Shown here: positions 40,712 through 50,697 of the stretch, piece by piece
Layout: every line of letters starts with the position of its first letter
How positions within the stretch are numbered: the stretch's first letter is position 1
NCBI RefSeq assembly: GCF_026262505.1
Contig: NC_067204.1
Span: 5,117,797 to 5,181,796 of the forward strand
Length of the DNA: 64,000 bases
From: Trichomonas vaginalis G3
Taxonomy: Eukaryota > Parabasalia > Trichomonadida > Trichomonadidae
Direction of reading: 5' to 3'
Notes under the pieces: generated by a model
Databases searched by the model: none
What the model was told of the DNA's origin: nothing
The model's input: the letters and a program-made list of their open reading frames with translations, nothing else
Made by a program: the position numbers and the translations under genes

Positions 40712-41380
40712 TTAGAAGAAAAGAGTAGAAGAAGATATGAAATGCTTTCTAAGTTGAGGACTTGCTTGAAGAACATTAGTTCTAAATGAAATCGTTTCTG
40801 GTTGGTTTTTAAGAACAACTGGTTCAATATCTACACATTCTAAGAGTGACTCAGAGGCAAACGAATCGCGGCCTGGAATTACCTCGACACCGCCAATCGT
40901 TATATGCTGTTTTCGCTTTCTAACAATGACCTTTCCATTTTCATCCACGGCCTTAGCAGGTAATGGCGTAAATTTTATGTCAGGTGCAATTTCTTGGAGC
41001 TCTCCACTTGCAATGAGTTTCTTGTAAAATGCATTGCACTGGTATCCAACTCGTCCTGGGATGTTTCTGGCAAATAGACCCCAATGGGTGTTTTCTGCTG
41101 GTTGTTTGCGTAGGGCTTCAATAAATAATTGTTTTTCTTCTTCAGACCAAGGTCCATTCTTTCTCTTCTCATTCGGAAGCACATGTCTGTAGAAGAAACC
41201 GTTCGGATTTGTTTGCAATTGATCCCAAGATTGTTTCTTACATGGTGTCCAGGAATCGTATTCGGCAGGCTTTGGGAAATTATAAGATACTCCTACATTA
41301 ACAGATGCACCTTCGTAGTGCTCACCGCTCTCTGCTATTGGTGATGAACAGATGTCGCCAGCTTCATGATTTGCGCTCAT
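40712..41380 (-). CDS. Myb/SANT-domain protein
   Basis: 222 residues from the preferred Met at 41380. A SANT/Myb-like domain lies at about residues 70-125: GPWSEEEKQLFIEAL, then HWGLFARNIPGRVGYQC, then a third helix with FYKKL. The spaced Trp positions are W, W and the usual replaced third residue. Upstream and downstream parts are conserved-looking but unassigned; a basic KRKQH stretch (about 155) could be a nuclear signal. Trichomonads use many Myb proteins as gene regulators. The frame could extend 45 codons upstream, but that part holds an E2F-like palindrome and hydrophobic junk-like residues. Confidence 0.8.
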   Translation of the reverse strand: MSANHEAGDICSSPIAESGEHYEGASVNVGVSYNFPKPAEYDSWTPCKKQSWDQLQTNPNGFFYRHVLPNEKRKNGPWSEEEKQLFIEALRKQPAENTHWGLFARNIPGRVGYQCNAFYKKLIASGELQEIAPDIKFTPLPAKAVDENGKVIVRKRKQHITIGGVEVIPGRDSFASESLLECVDIEPVVLKNQPETISFRTNVLQASPQLRKHFISSSTLFF

Positions 41381-41420
41381 GATTTCTGAAAGCCCGCAAA
41401 AATTTCTTCCGTTCTCAATA

Positions 41421-41567
41421 TTTGGCGCGAAAATTTCATTCAAAAAAGAAATATACACTATGCATATATGATTGGATAATATTTTTAGAAAATAAGGGAA
41501 ATTAATTTGCGCCAATTTTTTTATCTCAAATAAATTTTGAATAGTCCGAATTGAAATTTTGGCGCAA
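41421..41567. promoter_or_regulatory. Cluster of E2F-like sites upstream of the Myb/SANT gene
   Basis: TTTGGCGCGAAA (41421-41432) is a perfect E2F/DP-type palindrome. TTGCGCCAA (about 41508-41516) and TTTTGGCGCAA (about 41557-41567) are close variants. Three in 150 bases of otherwise AT-rich DNA suggests cell-cycle control; binding is inferred. Confidence 0.5.
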
Positions 41568-41785
41568 TGAAGTTCCTTCTAAAATATAATTTCTTGACTG
41601 CTTATATAACAAAGATAATTTCGAAAATGGTCATCATGAATAGCCAGTTGATACTATATTCTCTTACTGATAGTTCAACAGAAATATCAAAATACCAATT
41701 TGGATTTGAAGAGTAAAACAAATAGATATGAGATGAGTTTAATAAAAAACATGGAATTTTAATAAAATGACATATGTAACAATCA

Positions 41786-42793
41786 TTACTTCTTCGAGGA
41801 TAACATCGATGTTCTTGCTCTTGGTTTAGGAATGTCCTTATAAGTTCTTTGCATTGATCTTGTAGCTGGTCTGGTTTGTGTCTTTTCTTGGGGCACATCT
41901 CTCGATCTTTCTGTTGAAGATTGAGGTGGTGGTGGAGCGTATTGCTCCTTTAGTGATTCTGTCTCTGTAGGTTCACCGCCCAAAGCTATAATTGCTTGGT
42001 TCATTGTTTCAATTTGATCAAGAAGTACTTGAGCTGTTAATTTCTTTCTAAGTTCCGCGAAATCTTTATTTCTTAGAACTTCCTCTTTTTCAAGAATTGC
42101 GTCTGATCTTTGGTAGCATAAAGATTCAAGAGGAGATGGCAATTTTCCTCTTGCTTGGCGTTTTCTAGCTTCTTCTGATTGTTTTGCACTAAATTCTGCA
42201 AATTGCTTATCCATCTTTTGTCTAAGTTGATTATAAAATCTTTGGAATGCCATTCTATCACTCTTTACCATGCTTGAAGAAGTATATTCATCAGATTGAA
42301 CCAAATTTGCAATTTCCTCTTTATCTCTTCTAATGTTATCAATTCCTGTAAATATGGCGATTCTGAGATCTTCTATTTCGGCATTATAGAAAGCTCTCTC
42401 CTTTTGTAATTGGGCTAATAAACCTGGATGTTGCTGTTCTTTTGCTTCTGCAATTTCTGCGTCAAATTTATCGATTTCTTCTTGGAGTTGAATGATTTGT
42501 TGGCGTAATTTTGCGTTTTCTTCTGTTTGGTGGGATTCATCACCTAATGCTGAAGCCAAAGTAACTGTATAGCCTTCTCTTTTTTCTAGTTCGGCTTGAA
42601 TCTTTTCGTATTCTTGTTTTTCTGCTTCTAATTCTATTTTAAGCCTATCAAATTGAATTTTGGCAGAACGATATTCGTTATCTAAAAATTCTGGCTCCTT
42701 ATGAATGTCATCACCACGAAAATAAAAAGTTTGCGCTTTGCATGTACCTCTTGGGTACATTAATGCTGTAATAGGTCTGGTAATGGTACTCAT
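41786..42793 (-). CDS. Coiled-coil protein, 335 aa
   Basis: Residues about 35-150 and 190-280 are coiled coil. The N-terminus has a short hydrophobic MYPRGTCKAQTFYFRGDD stretch, and the C-terminus is Pro/Ser/Thr/Arg-rich and basic. Gene order places it next to another large coiled-coil gene on the same strand (43065-44993), and both may belong to the same structure. No named family recognised. An E2F-like TTTTGCGCCGAAA lies 38 bases upstream of the ATG. Confidence 0.75.
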   Translation of the reverse strand: MSTITRPITALMYPRGTCKAQTFYFRGDDIHKEPEFLDNEYRSAKIQFDRLKIELEAEKQEYEKIQAELEKREGYTVTLASALGDESHQTEENAKLRQQIIQLQEEIDKFDAEIAEAKEQQHPGLLAQLQKERAFYNAEIEDLRIAIFTGIDNIRRDKEEIANLVQSDEYTSSSMVKSDRMAFQRFYNQLRQKMDKQFAEFSAKQSEEARKRQARGKLPSPLESLCYQRSDAILEKEEVLRNKDFAELRKKLTAQVLLDQIETMNQAIIALGGEPTETESLKEQYAPPPPQSSTERSRDVPQEKTQTRPATRSMQRTYKDIPKPRARTSMLSSKK

Positions 42794-42830
42794 ATTTTGG
42801 ATTTAACGTGTATTTCGTAAAGTATTCAAA

Positions 42831-42843
42831 TTTTGCGCCGAAA
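42831..42843 (-). promoter_or_regulatory. E2F-like site upstream of the 335-aa coiled-coil gene
   Basis: TTTTGCGCCGAAA, a near-consensus E2F/DP site in the AT-rich 5' region of the gene ending at 42793. Confidence 0.45.
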
Positions 42844-43064
42844 TAAAAAAATGCAATATGCAAAAGTATCTTCTCCAAAAATGAAAAAAATCTCTCAAAA
42901 ACACATCTCAGATCCAATTTCAAGAATTTCGAAATTTTTTGATAAGCGGCTTCACATATCAAGAGATTAGCTAATACCTCTACCGGAATCAAAAAATCAT
43001 TTCTATGATAATCATATCATTTTATTACTTACAAAATAACAATAAATTATAATACAATTCATAA

Positions 43065-44993
43065 TTAAGCTTCATCTTCATTCTTTGGTGGAGCTAAAGG
43101 ATGCTGTATTGATACCTCTATTTTGACTTGTCCTACCGCTTTGCCTCTTGTATTCCAAATCTTGGAAATTGCAGAAAATCCATTGCAAACAGTCAATGGA
43201 AGCAAATTAAGTTCACTTCTTGCTGCCTCTGTTATTTGTCCTTCTCTATCTCTTCTCAATTGCAACGGAACGGCTGTTTTAGTTATATATTCTCTTAATA
43301 TGAAATCATTATTCACAACAAAGTCAAGTCTGGACTTAAATACCTTGCCATCACAAGGAACATGATTAGTTTCTCTTGGATCATTCTCAAGAAACTCAAC
43401 AAAAAAGAAGACTTCTGAAGGTTTTCCAACTGTAACTGTTCTATCGAGTTGGAACTCCTTAAAGAGTATAGCAATAGTTGTCTGGTTCTCTTTAAGAGGT
43501 AATTGATTGACTGGAGAGAAGTCAATTGAGGGAGCGCCTTCAGTATAATCTGGCATTTGCAAAGGACCTTTAGGTTCTTCATTTTCTAAGTTGACCTTAA
43601 CGCCTTTGAGCTGGTCTTCGAGAATCTGAATTTTATTTCTCTTCTTAGCAAGTTTTTCTTGCAATTCTTTTTCTGCAGCTTCATAAATTGAAATTTTCGT
43701 ATTCAAATCAGACAATTTATGCTCTAAATCTTCTGTTTCTGCACTCATCTCTTTTATTGTCTTAGGAGTCCATCCTTTTTCCTTCATTTTGGCGATAAAT
43801 TTTACAAATCTTTTATCTTCAAATGGATCTTTCTGCCCCATATCAACTTTTTGAGAATACTTAGTTGCTATTGTCTTATATTCATCCTGGAGATTCTCAA
43901 ATTCGGTCTCCGCCTCTCTTCTTTTCGCAGCAGCTTCATTTCTTTCTTTTTCTGCTTCTGCAAGTTGTTTTTCGAGTTCATCATTGGCTGCACGTGCTTC
44001 TGCACATCTTTTATTGACGGCATCTGCTTCAGCGCGTAGTTTATCAAGAGCCTCCATGACTTGTGACTGTACTTTTTGAGCTCTTGCAACAGTTGTTTTT
44101 TGTAATTGATCTTTTTGTTCTTCAAGCTGTTCTATCTCTCTTTTCAGGCTGGTTGCGATTATTTCTAGTTCAGCAATCTTTTGCATCTCTCTTTCTTTGG
44201 TTTCTTTTTGGATTTGGAGATCATGAATTTCCTTATTTCGAACAGCTGTTTGTACTGCATCGCTTTCGTATTGTTTGGACATTTCTTGGTGTTTGGCTAA
44301 CATTGTTTCGTATCTTTGACGAAGGGTGTTGAGTTTTTCGCGTAAAACTTCGATTTTTTGTTGTCTTTCTTGTAAATCATATTTCTCTTGCATACATTGT
44401 GTTAATGTTGTCGTTTCACCGATATGCTCTAAAATGGGACGCATAGGCTCTTCAGCAGCTTCATAATCTCCTTGTAAAAGAGCTATTGCGGAATTTATTC
44501 TGTTGGCTATTTGAGGTAATGTATTTTTAGCAAGTAATTCTTGTAGCATCATGATAATTTCTTCTCTGCTGCGTGTTGGTTTTGAAATACCTGATTTCGT
44601 TAAAGATCTGGATTTGATTTTTGTTTCTTTCTCTGTCTGTATGGATTGAAAATAGCTTATATCACGAAGAATTTTGGTGTGCTTTTGTTGTTTTGCATCA
44701 ATTTCGCGCTGTATATCAATAATTTGATCTTGTAATTCTTTCACGTTAATTTGAGATTGTCTGAATGCTGATGGTGCTTGACTTCCGGAAAACATCTTTG
44801 GAGCACGAGATTGCTGTTGTAAATCTTTTGCTAACTTCGATAATTGCTGAGATAAATGTTGTGCTTTCTGTTCAAGTGCGACAATTTCGTGTGCTTTTGT
44901 ATCAAGCATCTCGCAATTCTTGAGAAAGTCGTTTTCAAGCTCTTCTCGAGAGTATTCACCAAGTAAACGATTTTTATAAGTAGGTTTTAACAT
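43065..44993 (-). CDS. Coiled-coil plus C2-like domain protein (RPGRIP1-like architecture)
   Basis: 642 residues. Continuous coiled coil from about residue 10 to 470, with a Gln-rich early part and an Ala/Glu/Lys-rich middle. A beta-rich C-terminal domain (about 500-635) has strands such as TTIAILFKEFQLDRTV, EVFFFVEFLENDPRET and QVKIEVSIQHPL, and looks like a C2 domain of the kind found in RPGRIP1-type basal-body and ciliary proteins, which also combine coiled coil with C2. Trichomonads have basal bodies, so a flagellar-base role is plausible but inferred. The ATG follows a short AT-rich leader. Confidence 0.72.
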   Translation of the reverse strand: MLKPTYKNRLLGEYSREELENDFLKNCEMLDTKAHEIVALEQKAQHLSQQLSKLAKDLQQQSRAPKMFSGSQAPSAFRQSQINVKELQDQIIDIQREIDAKQQKHTKILRDISYFQSIQTEKETKIKSRSLTKSGISKPTRSREEIIMMLQELLAKNTLPQIANRINSAIALLQGDYEAAEEPMRPILEHIGETTTLTQCMQEKYDLQERQQKIEVLREKLNTLRQRYETMLAKHQEMSKQYESDAVQTAVRNKEIHDLQIQKETKEREMQKIAELEIIATSLKREIEQLEEQKDQLQKTTVARAQKVQSQVMEALDKLRAEADAVNKRCAEARAANDELEKQLAEAEKERNEAAAKRREAETEFENLQDEYKTIATKYSQKVDMGQKDPFEDKRFVKFIAKMKEKGWTPKTIKEMSAETEDLEHKLSDLNTKISIYEAAEKELQEKLAKKRNKIQILEDQLKGVKVNLENEEPKGPLQMPDYTEGAPSIDFSPVNQLPLKENQTTIAILFKEFQLDRTVTVGKPSEVFFFVEFLENDPRETNHVPCDGKVFKSRLDFVVNNDFILREYITKTAVPLQLRRDREGQITEAARSELNLLPLTVCNGFSAISKIWNTRGKAVGQVKIEVSIQHPLAPPKNEDEA

Positions 44994-45327
44994 TTTTTAT
45001 TCTAATTTTTTTCACTAAACGTCAAGTTTTAGAACTTCTATCGGTGTGATGCGCCAATATGAATTAGATAGAATGACCCTCATACATAAAAATATTCGAT
45101 ATCCTCAATATTGTTATACTATAATTCGAATTTTTGTGACTTAATATTGATACATTTCAGAAGGAGATTTAATAATTTCACATACAAGCTTATTTTTCAA
45201 TACTATTTCAAAGCAATAACTCATACTTTAAACAGACATCATATTGGTATAAGTTCATTAACAGAGAAAAATAGGGAATGTATATCAATTTTAAAAGTGA
45301 CATTAATGGAAATGTAAATATTTCCGC
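44994..45327. promoter_or_regulatory. Divergent upstream region
   Basis: AAAAGTGACATTAATGG at about 45291-45307 lies upstream of the BspA-like ATG at 45328, again matching the recurrent motif. Nothing else recognised. Confidence 0.4.
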
Positions 45328-46614
45328 ATGTCGCTAACACTTGAAGATATTGGAAGTTCAGTATCTGAGTACACTATTCCGAGAGATGTCGTGAGTATTG
45401 CTAATGGTACATCAAATCAATATTTTGCATTAAAATCAATTCAAACATTAAGGAAAATTTCTTTCGAAAGTCCATCATCACTTAAATATCTTGGTCACTA
45501 TTCGTTTTATTGTTGTAGTCATCTTTCAGAAGCTGATTTATCTAACTGTAGTTTCCTTGAAAATATTGGATCATTTTGTTTTGCAGAATGTTATTCATTA
45601 TCCCGTGTAATTTTCCCAAAGCAATCAAAGCTTGAGATTTTAGGTATTGCAGCTTTTTCGGGAGCTGATTTGGTCTTGTCTTATTCATTTCCTTCATCAT
45701 TAATGTATATTAAAGGTAATATATTAGACACTGGATGTTTTTCAAACTATGCAGGCAATGAATTGAGATTTAATGAAGGCTTAGTGTCAATAGGCCCATG
45801 TGCTTGCATTTACGCAAATTGTAAATATATATATTTGCCATCATCTCTAACGACATTGCATCCATATGCTTTTATTTGCATACCAAATTTGATTGAGATA
45901 TTTGGTAGTGGATCTATATCTTATTCAATTGTTGAGAAAGCATTGCTTAGTCACGATGAAACTATTTTATATACGTTTCCTGCTCAAATAAATGGTATAT
46001 ATTGTGTTCCGAATACTGTGAAGATTTTGTCCTTCGATTGTTTTTGTTACTCGAGATTACAACAAATAATTATTCCAGAATCGTGCATTGAATTTAAAAG
46101 AACTCCCTTTTTTCATATGAAGAGTCTAACTTATTTGAAAATTCCTAAAAGTATTATTAAACTTCCATCACTTGTAATAAATGATTGTCCTAACCTAAGA
46201 AATTTAACAATAGAACTAGAGAATATCCCAAGCCTAAATTATCAGTCTGTTGAAATAATAACACTCGGAAATGAAACAAAGGTCATTCAAGATTATGCCT
46301 TCGCGAGTGCTGTGAATTTGAAATCAATTATCATTCCTCCTTCTGTCACTATGATTGGAGTTGGTGCATTCCAGGGTTTGAAGAAGCTTCAATGGGTGAG
46401 AATTTATGGCCAGCCAACAATTGGGAATTCCGCTTTTCTGAATACAAGAATATCATGTGGTGTGGATTGCTACTCATCTTTGATTGATCCTCTAATTGCT
46501 TCTGGAATAAATAGCAACTCATTCAATTATTGCTGTATAACGCATGCAATACAAAACAAAGCATGTTTCAGAAATTTATTTGACATCTATGCTTTCATAT
46601 TTCTTCTTGTATAA
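45328..46614 (+). CDS. BspA-like leucine-rich-repeat protein
   Basis: 428 residues with about 12 repeats of the TpLRR/BspA type (LRR_5): patterns such as LKYLGHYSFYCCSHLSEADL, IGSFCFAECYSLSRVIFP and VIQDYAFASAVNLKSIIIPP. Spacing between repeats is about 23 residues with some longer inserts. No clear signal peptide; the last 15 residues are hydrophobic (FDIYAFIFLLV), too short to be a confident membrane anchor. The family is vastly expanded in Trichomonas vaginalis, and some members are surface proteins. Tail to tail with the MULE transposase, 72 bases apart. Confidence 0.9.
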   Translation: MSLTLEDIGSSVSEYTIPRDVVSIANGTSNQYFALKSIQTLRKISFESPSSLKYLGHYSFYCCSHLSEADLSNCSFLENIGSFCFAECYSLSRVIFPKQSKLEILGIAAFSGADLVLSYSFPSSLMYIKGNILDTGCFSNYAGNELRFNEGLVSIGPCACIYANCKYIYLPSSLTTLHPYAFICIPNLIEIFGSGSISYSIVEKALLSHDETILYTFPAQINGIYCVPNTVKILSFDCFCYSRLQQIIIPESCIEFKRTPFFHMKSLTYLKIPKSIIKLPSLVINDCPNLRNLTIELENIPSLNYQSVEIITLGNETKVIQDYAFASAVNLKSIIIPPSVTMIGVGAFQGLKKLQWVRIYGQPTIGNSAFLNTRISCGVDCYSSLIDPLIASGINSNSFNYCCITHAIQNKACFRNLFDIYAFIFLLV

Positions 46615-46686
46615 ATGATTGTGTTTAAATCAAATTTCGGTAGTTTTTTGAACTTTTATTTTATGTCTTATCCATAACTTTAAGAA

Positions 46687-47649
46687 TTATAATTTACACA
46701 AATAAATTTTAAGTGCGCGTATTACATGTAGCACGCACCAAAAGATATTGCACTCCGGAAATGAATTCCTAATCCCGTTGAAAATGTTTAGTGCACAGTC
46801 AGACATGATAAATTCAGGTTCTGTGTGAGTTGTTTCAAAATATTTACTTAAGCAAAAAGAAATATTTTCATTATTATCTGGATATATTATAAAATAACAC
46901 AAAGGGATAGAATGAGTATTAGCAAATTTGGTAGCTAATATATAAAAAGGAAATCCATGAATAATTAATTTAAACGTAGAGTCTAAGTGATAAATTGGTG
47001 GTTTTTCATGAATTTGAGAGATCATATCATTATCAGAGTAAATAAAAACCAATTTGTCTGGAAAATCAGTATCTTCACCTTGAATGTCAAAATAAATAAG
47101 GTCATCATGTTGATCTTCCCATTGATTAACATAGTTTTGTAAAGATTGAAATTGATTTAAAGATATGTCTGGTAAAGGTCTCATAAGATCTTTTTGTTGT
47201 AAATAATATTTCAATTGATTGATTGCAGTTTGTTTCATAGTCATGTGAATACAAGTATGATCTTTAGGTATTTCAAGCGTTTTGTTGACTTCTTGTGTTG
47301 CATTAAGTGGACTTCCGTGATTCATGAGAAATTTTTTAATCCAAGCACGGTAAGTACCACTTGTAGGTGTATTTTTATGTTGTGGTGGTGGTCCTGAGTG
47401 AATATGAGTTAAGTTTGCAGATTTAAAAATGTAATTGTCGAAATTTTTAATAAATTTAAAGCCTGCTGGGCAGCCTTCGTATTCGCATCGGTGGTAGATT
47501 AATACTCCTGTTCCAATTGATAGTTTTTGTGGGTCTTTGACAAATCTTATGTTACCATGCAGCTCTGCAGCTATAACAAAACGAGAATATTCTAAATATC
47601 CTATGGCTTGATCAACCTCGCATGGAGGATCGGGTGGAGGATGTTGCAT
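46687..47649 (-). pseudogene. MULE transposase, C-terminally truncated
   Basis: 320 residues, about half the usual length. The N-terminal half has a zinc-ligand-like CEYEGCP plus later His residues (WRKY/FAR1-like, about residues 55-80). The MULE core begins at about 222: the first catalytic Asp in HLDSTFKL, then ATKFANTHSIPLCYFII, a second Asp in IMSDCALNIFNGI and the CxxH box WCVLH. The frame ends shortly after, so the third acidic residue and the SWIM zinc finger are gone. Mutator-type elements make 9-10-bp target duplications, matching two small elements and the fold-back element in this window, which such an enzyme could have mobilised. Confidence 0.85.
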
Positions 47650-47897
47650 TGAGCAGCAAAAAGGAAAAATAAAATTGAAAACTCACATTGAAAAAATAAC
47701 GGTTTAATAGAAAATATTTTTTTTCTTCTGAAAAAGAATTATCTTTGAGTATCTAAATTGGGATAAAGGATATAGAATAGATAACTAGTACTTAATATAT
47801 GATACATGTACACGAAATGGAAGAATGTGTACTAAAAGAAAGAGAAATTTTAGCTTAATATTTTACATACGAATCAATTATCTTTGGTTAAAAGGTA

Positions 47898-48208
47898 GAA
47901 TTGTTGGCTATGATGTACTGATTCATGATCAGTACATCATAGCCAACAATTCCTTATACAAAATTCAAAAACTTGGGTGCAATCAGTTCTGATTGCACCC
48001 AAGTTTTTGAACTTTCTTGAGGGAATGGAAGAGTAAGAGGTATACATTATGAATATATACCTCTTACCCTTCCATTCCCTCTCTGACAGCGGGAAACTTT
48101 GTCTGAATGTTAAACTATTCAGACAAAGTTTCCCGCTGTCAGCGAAAGAATTGTTCCATCTGGTGCATAGAGTGTGAATCTATGCACCAAATGGAGCAAG
48201 TCCCTCGC
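47898..48208. repeat. Second hairpin array (5 hairpins)
   Basis: Hairpins at 47898-47952 (alpha type), 47964-48011 (beta), 48019-48082 (alpha), 48085-48140 (beta) and 48142-48208. Stems are 20-27 bases with nearly perfect pairing. The beta hairpin at 48085 has the same core as those at 419 and 793, but with paired changes at the stem (GTCTGAAT with ATTCAGAC against GTCCGAAT with ATTCGGAC). No protein frame. Confidence 0.9.
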
Positions 48209-48238
48209 GAAATTGCCAAAACTTGTAATGCATGAAAA

Positions 48239-49390
48239 ATAGCGTGACTTCATTTTTGACAGTTTACAAATGTAAAGTGTTGCATCCTTAAAAACTTGGA
48301 AATATATACATTCATGAATTATCTTGTATATTAATTGAAAATCCATAAAACCCTAACAATATTTTTTCTTAAAAAAAACTCTAAAAATATAAATAAAATT
48401 AATCGTTAAATAAAAATATTTGATATTAGAATTTTATTGGAAAAATAAAAAACTTAATATTTTAAAGAAATACTTAAATACATGAATGTTTTAACTTTTA
48501 CATTATCATATAGACTCTCAAATTATTGATTGGAAACGGTTTGAGGGTTATCAATTTAAAAAAATTGTGAGTTTTTTAGATTTTTGGCAATGTTAAACGG
48601 TTAATTTTTTCTCAAAAAAATTATTTCGAATTTCCGAAATTTTTGACATTTTGGCTGAGAACTATGGTCTGTGAGGTACATAGATAGAATCAGTACCTCG
48701 CAGACTATAGTTCTCTATATGGCGCCGAAAATTTTTGGTGAAATGTCGTCGCATTTCACCAAAAATTTTTCGGCGCCATAGGAAGAATTGGAGGGTGTGA
48801 GATACTATTACATGCTATAGTACTCACACCCTCCAACTCCCAATCAAAATCGCATAAAATTTGCTACTTATCTTCAGATTACCTCCCATTATAAAATATA
48901 TCATTGCTATCTCATCGTCCTATACTTCCACCCTATTGTATTTAAAAATATAAAATTTTTTGATAATATATTTTTATATCTTGAATTTTCAAACAATATA
49001 TTCACAGATAATATAATGGGAAATCTATCTCAACCTAGCCTTAAAGTACCAAACTCCTGCTTGCATTCTCACTCACAAATATTAAACATCCATCTCCAAA
49101 AAACTAAATTCTTCACAATTTTTTTTAAAATTGAGAACATAAAAAACGTATGCATTCAATAATTTAAGATACTAACAAATATTAAAAACTTCAAAATATC
49201 AGATAATAACGTTTTTCAATTAAAAAAAATATCATTTTGCTTTTCAATTCGAACATAAATCTTAAATATTTTTAATTAATATCTGATTTACAGCATTATT
49301 ATCCATTTATAAATCTGACAAATAAATGACAAAACCATCATAAATAGTGTCACTTTTTGTCAAAAGTGAAGTCACGCTATTTTTCATGCA
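48239..49390. mobile_element. 1.15-kb terminal-inverted-repeat element carrying three hairpins
   Basis: TGCATGAAAAATAGCGTGAC plus TTCA at the left end recurs in inverse at 49359-49390, with about 31 bases paired and one mismatch. No clear target duplication. The inside is AT-rich except for three adjacent hairpins at 48657-48714 (alpha), 48719-48779 (beta, GGCGCCGAAAATTTTTGGTG) and 48789-48837 (alpha). It lies within the hairpin region, so either it inserted there or it carries the hairpins with it. Confidence 0.75.
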
Positions 49391-49394
49391 CAAC

Positions 49395-49677
49395 AGGTAA
49401 AAATTCTAGATTTTCACCTCATAGCGAGAGCTTCCCTTTCATTGCTTGAAAACTTTCCCCAGCTTCAAAATTGGGGAAAGGGCTGTAAAGTCGACTCCGA
49501 TACCAGCAGGTACCAGAGTATTTAAAAGAGAAGCCCTCGTACGAGTTTCTATGAAGACCTTCTCATTCAAGAAGATCTTAATAGAAAATCGTACGAGGGC
49601 ATTGGAAACTCGCGTCTGGTACATGTTGGTACCAGAGTGTTTGAGATTTGAAGACTCTGGTACTAACATGTACCAGA
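49395..49677. repeat. Third hairpin group
   Basis: Hairpins at 49395-49419, 49453-49480 (CTTTCCCC with GGGGAAAG), 49533-49600 (GCCCTCGTACGA with TCGTACGAGGGC) and 49615-49677 (TCTGGTACATGTTGGTACCA, mirrored). Longer loops than in the first array, and no alpha/beta core is obvious. Adjacent to the right end of the 1.15-kb element. Confidence 0.75.
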
Positions 49678-49699
49678 ATTTATGATGAATTTAAGATGG

Positions 49700-50413
49700 A
49701 CCATTATAAAATGGTAGCGGTTTGTTTCAAAAAATTTTAGATGAGATTTGCATAGATATAGATTATATGATTTATACTGTAATAAACAGAAATTCATCAA
49801 AAGTGACGGCTCTCAATTTTTTGACATTTGTAAATTCTAAATTGAATGAGAAAAATGAAATAATACTAAGCATAATACAATATTCTAGATTTAATTATAA
49901 TTAGGAAAAAGTTAGTTTTGAGAGTACTTTTCATAGGCATATAGAATGAAATCTTCTGAAAAATAATATCACATAAACTCATATTATTTTCTAATATATA
50001 ACTATTTTATATAAAAATCAAATTCAATGATCTTAAAAGCGAAGGATAAACCTCAAAATTTACGAATATAATGAGTGGGAATATAATGCTTATCTATCAT
50101 AAAACCATATGAAATATCAATTTTTGCTTTACGCCTAATTTTTGACGACAATTAGCAAAAAATGTTAAATGTTAACACTCAGTCCATTTGAATATGAAAA
50201 ATAAAATTGACTTTGATTAAATGTTTTTATTTATCATGCAATTCTTCTTGCGACCAAAGATTTGAATAAAACTTCAAAAAATAAGATAGCTTAAAAAATA
50301 ATATACGGTAGTGTTTACTAATAGATGAATAGTATATAAATTCTATTAAAATGGATTTGATCCAAAAAAATATAAAACCAAAAATAATTGTTATAATTTA
50401 AATGAAGAAGTAA
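49700..50413. other. AT-rich gap before the Maverick remnant
   Basis: No gene or clear repeat. The left boundary of the Maverick cannot be placed here. Confidence 0.4.
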
Positions 50414-50697
50414 TTTAAAGATTTAAATTATACCCCAAGGTACTGTGTGCAGTTAAAGAAAAAGCCAGAGAGTAAAGATAGTTCAGAATCAAAAAAGAAA
50501 TTCATTTATGAACACGTTTTCTTTGCTGACTTTGAATGCAGCACTGATGGAGTTCATAAAGCCTTTAACATTTGTTATGACAGTGAAGATGGAAAAATCG
50601 GCGAAAGCCTATGGGGTGAAAAATGTGCAATAAAATTTTTGGAAAAAATTCCTGATAAAAGTTTAGTATATTTTCATAATCTCAGTTATGATATTAA
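50414..50697 (+). pseudogene. Maverick DNA polymerase B, exonuclease-region fragment
   Basis: The reading frame shows FFADFECSTDG, the DxE Exo I motif of family B polymerases with protein-primed (Polinton/adenovirus-like) character, and YFHNLSYD, an Exo II-like motif. It ends at the TTAA-flanked element at 50698. Only this part of the gene is present; the remainder was not found in the window. Fossil. Confidence 0.8.

Noticed and set aside
48119-48346. 75-codon minus-strand frame in the second hairpin region
   Set aside because: It spans hairpin stems and an element boundary with no domain or start context.
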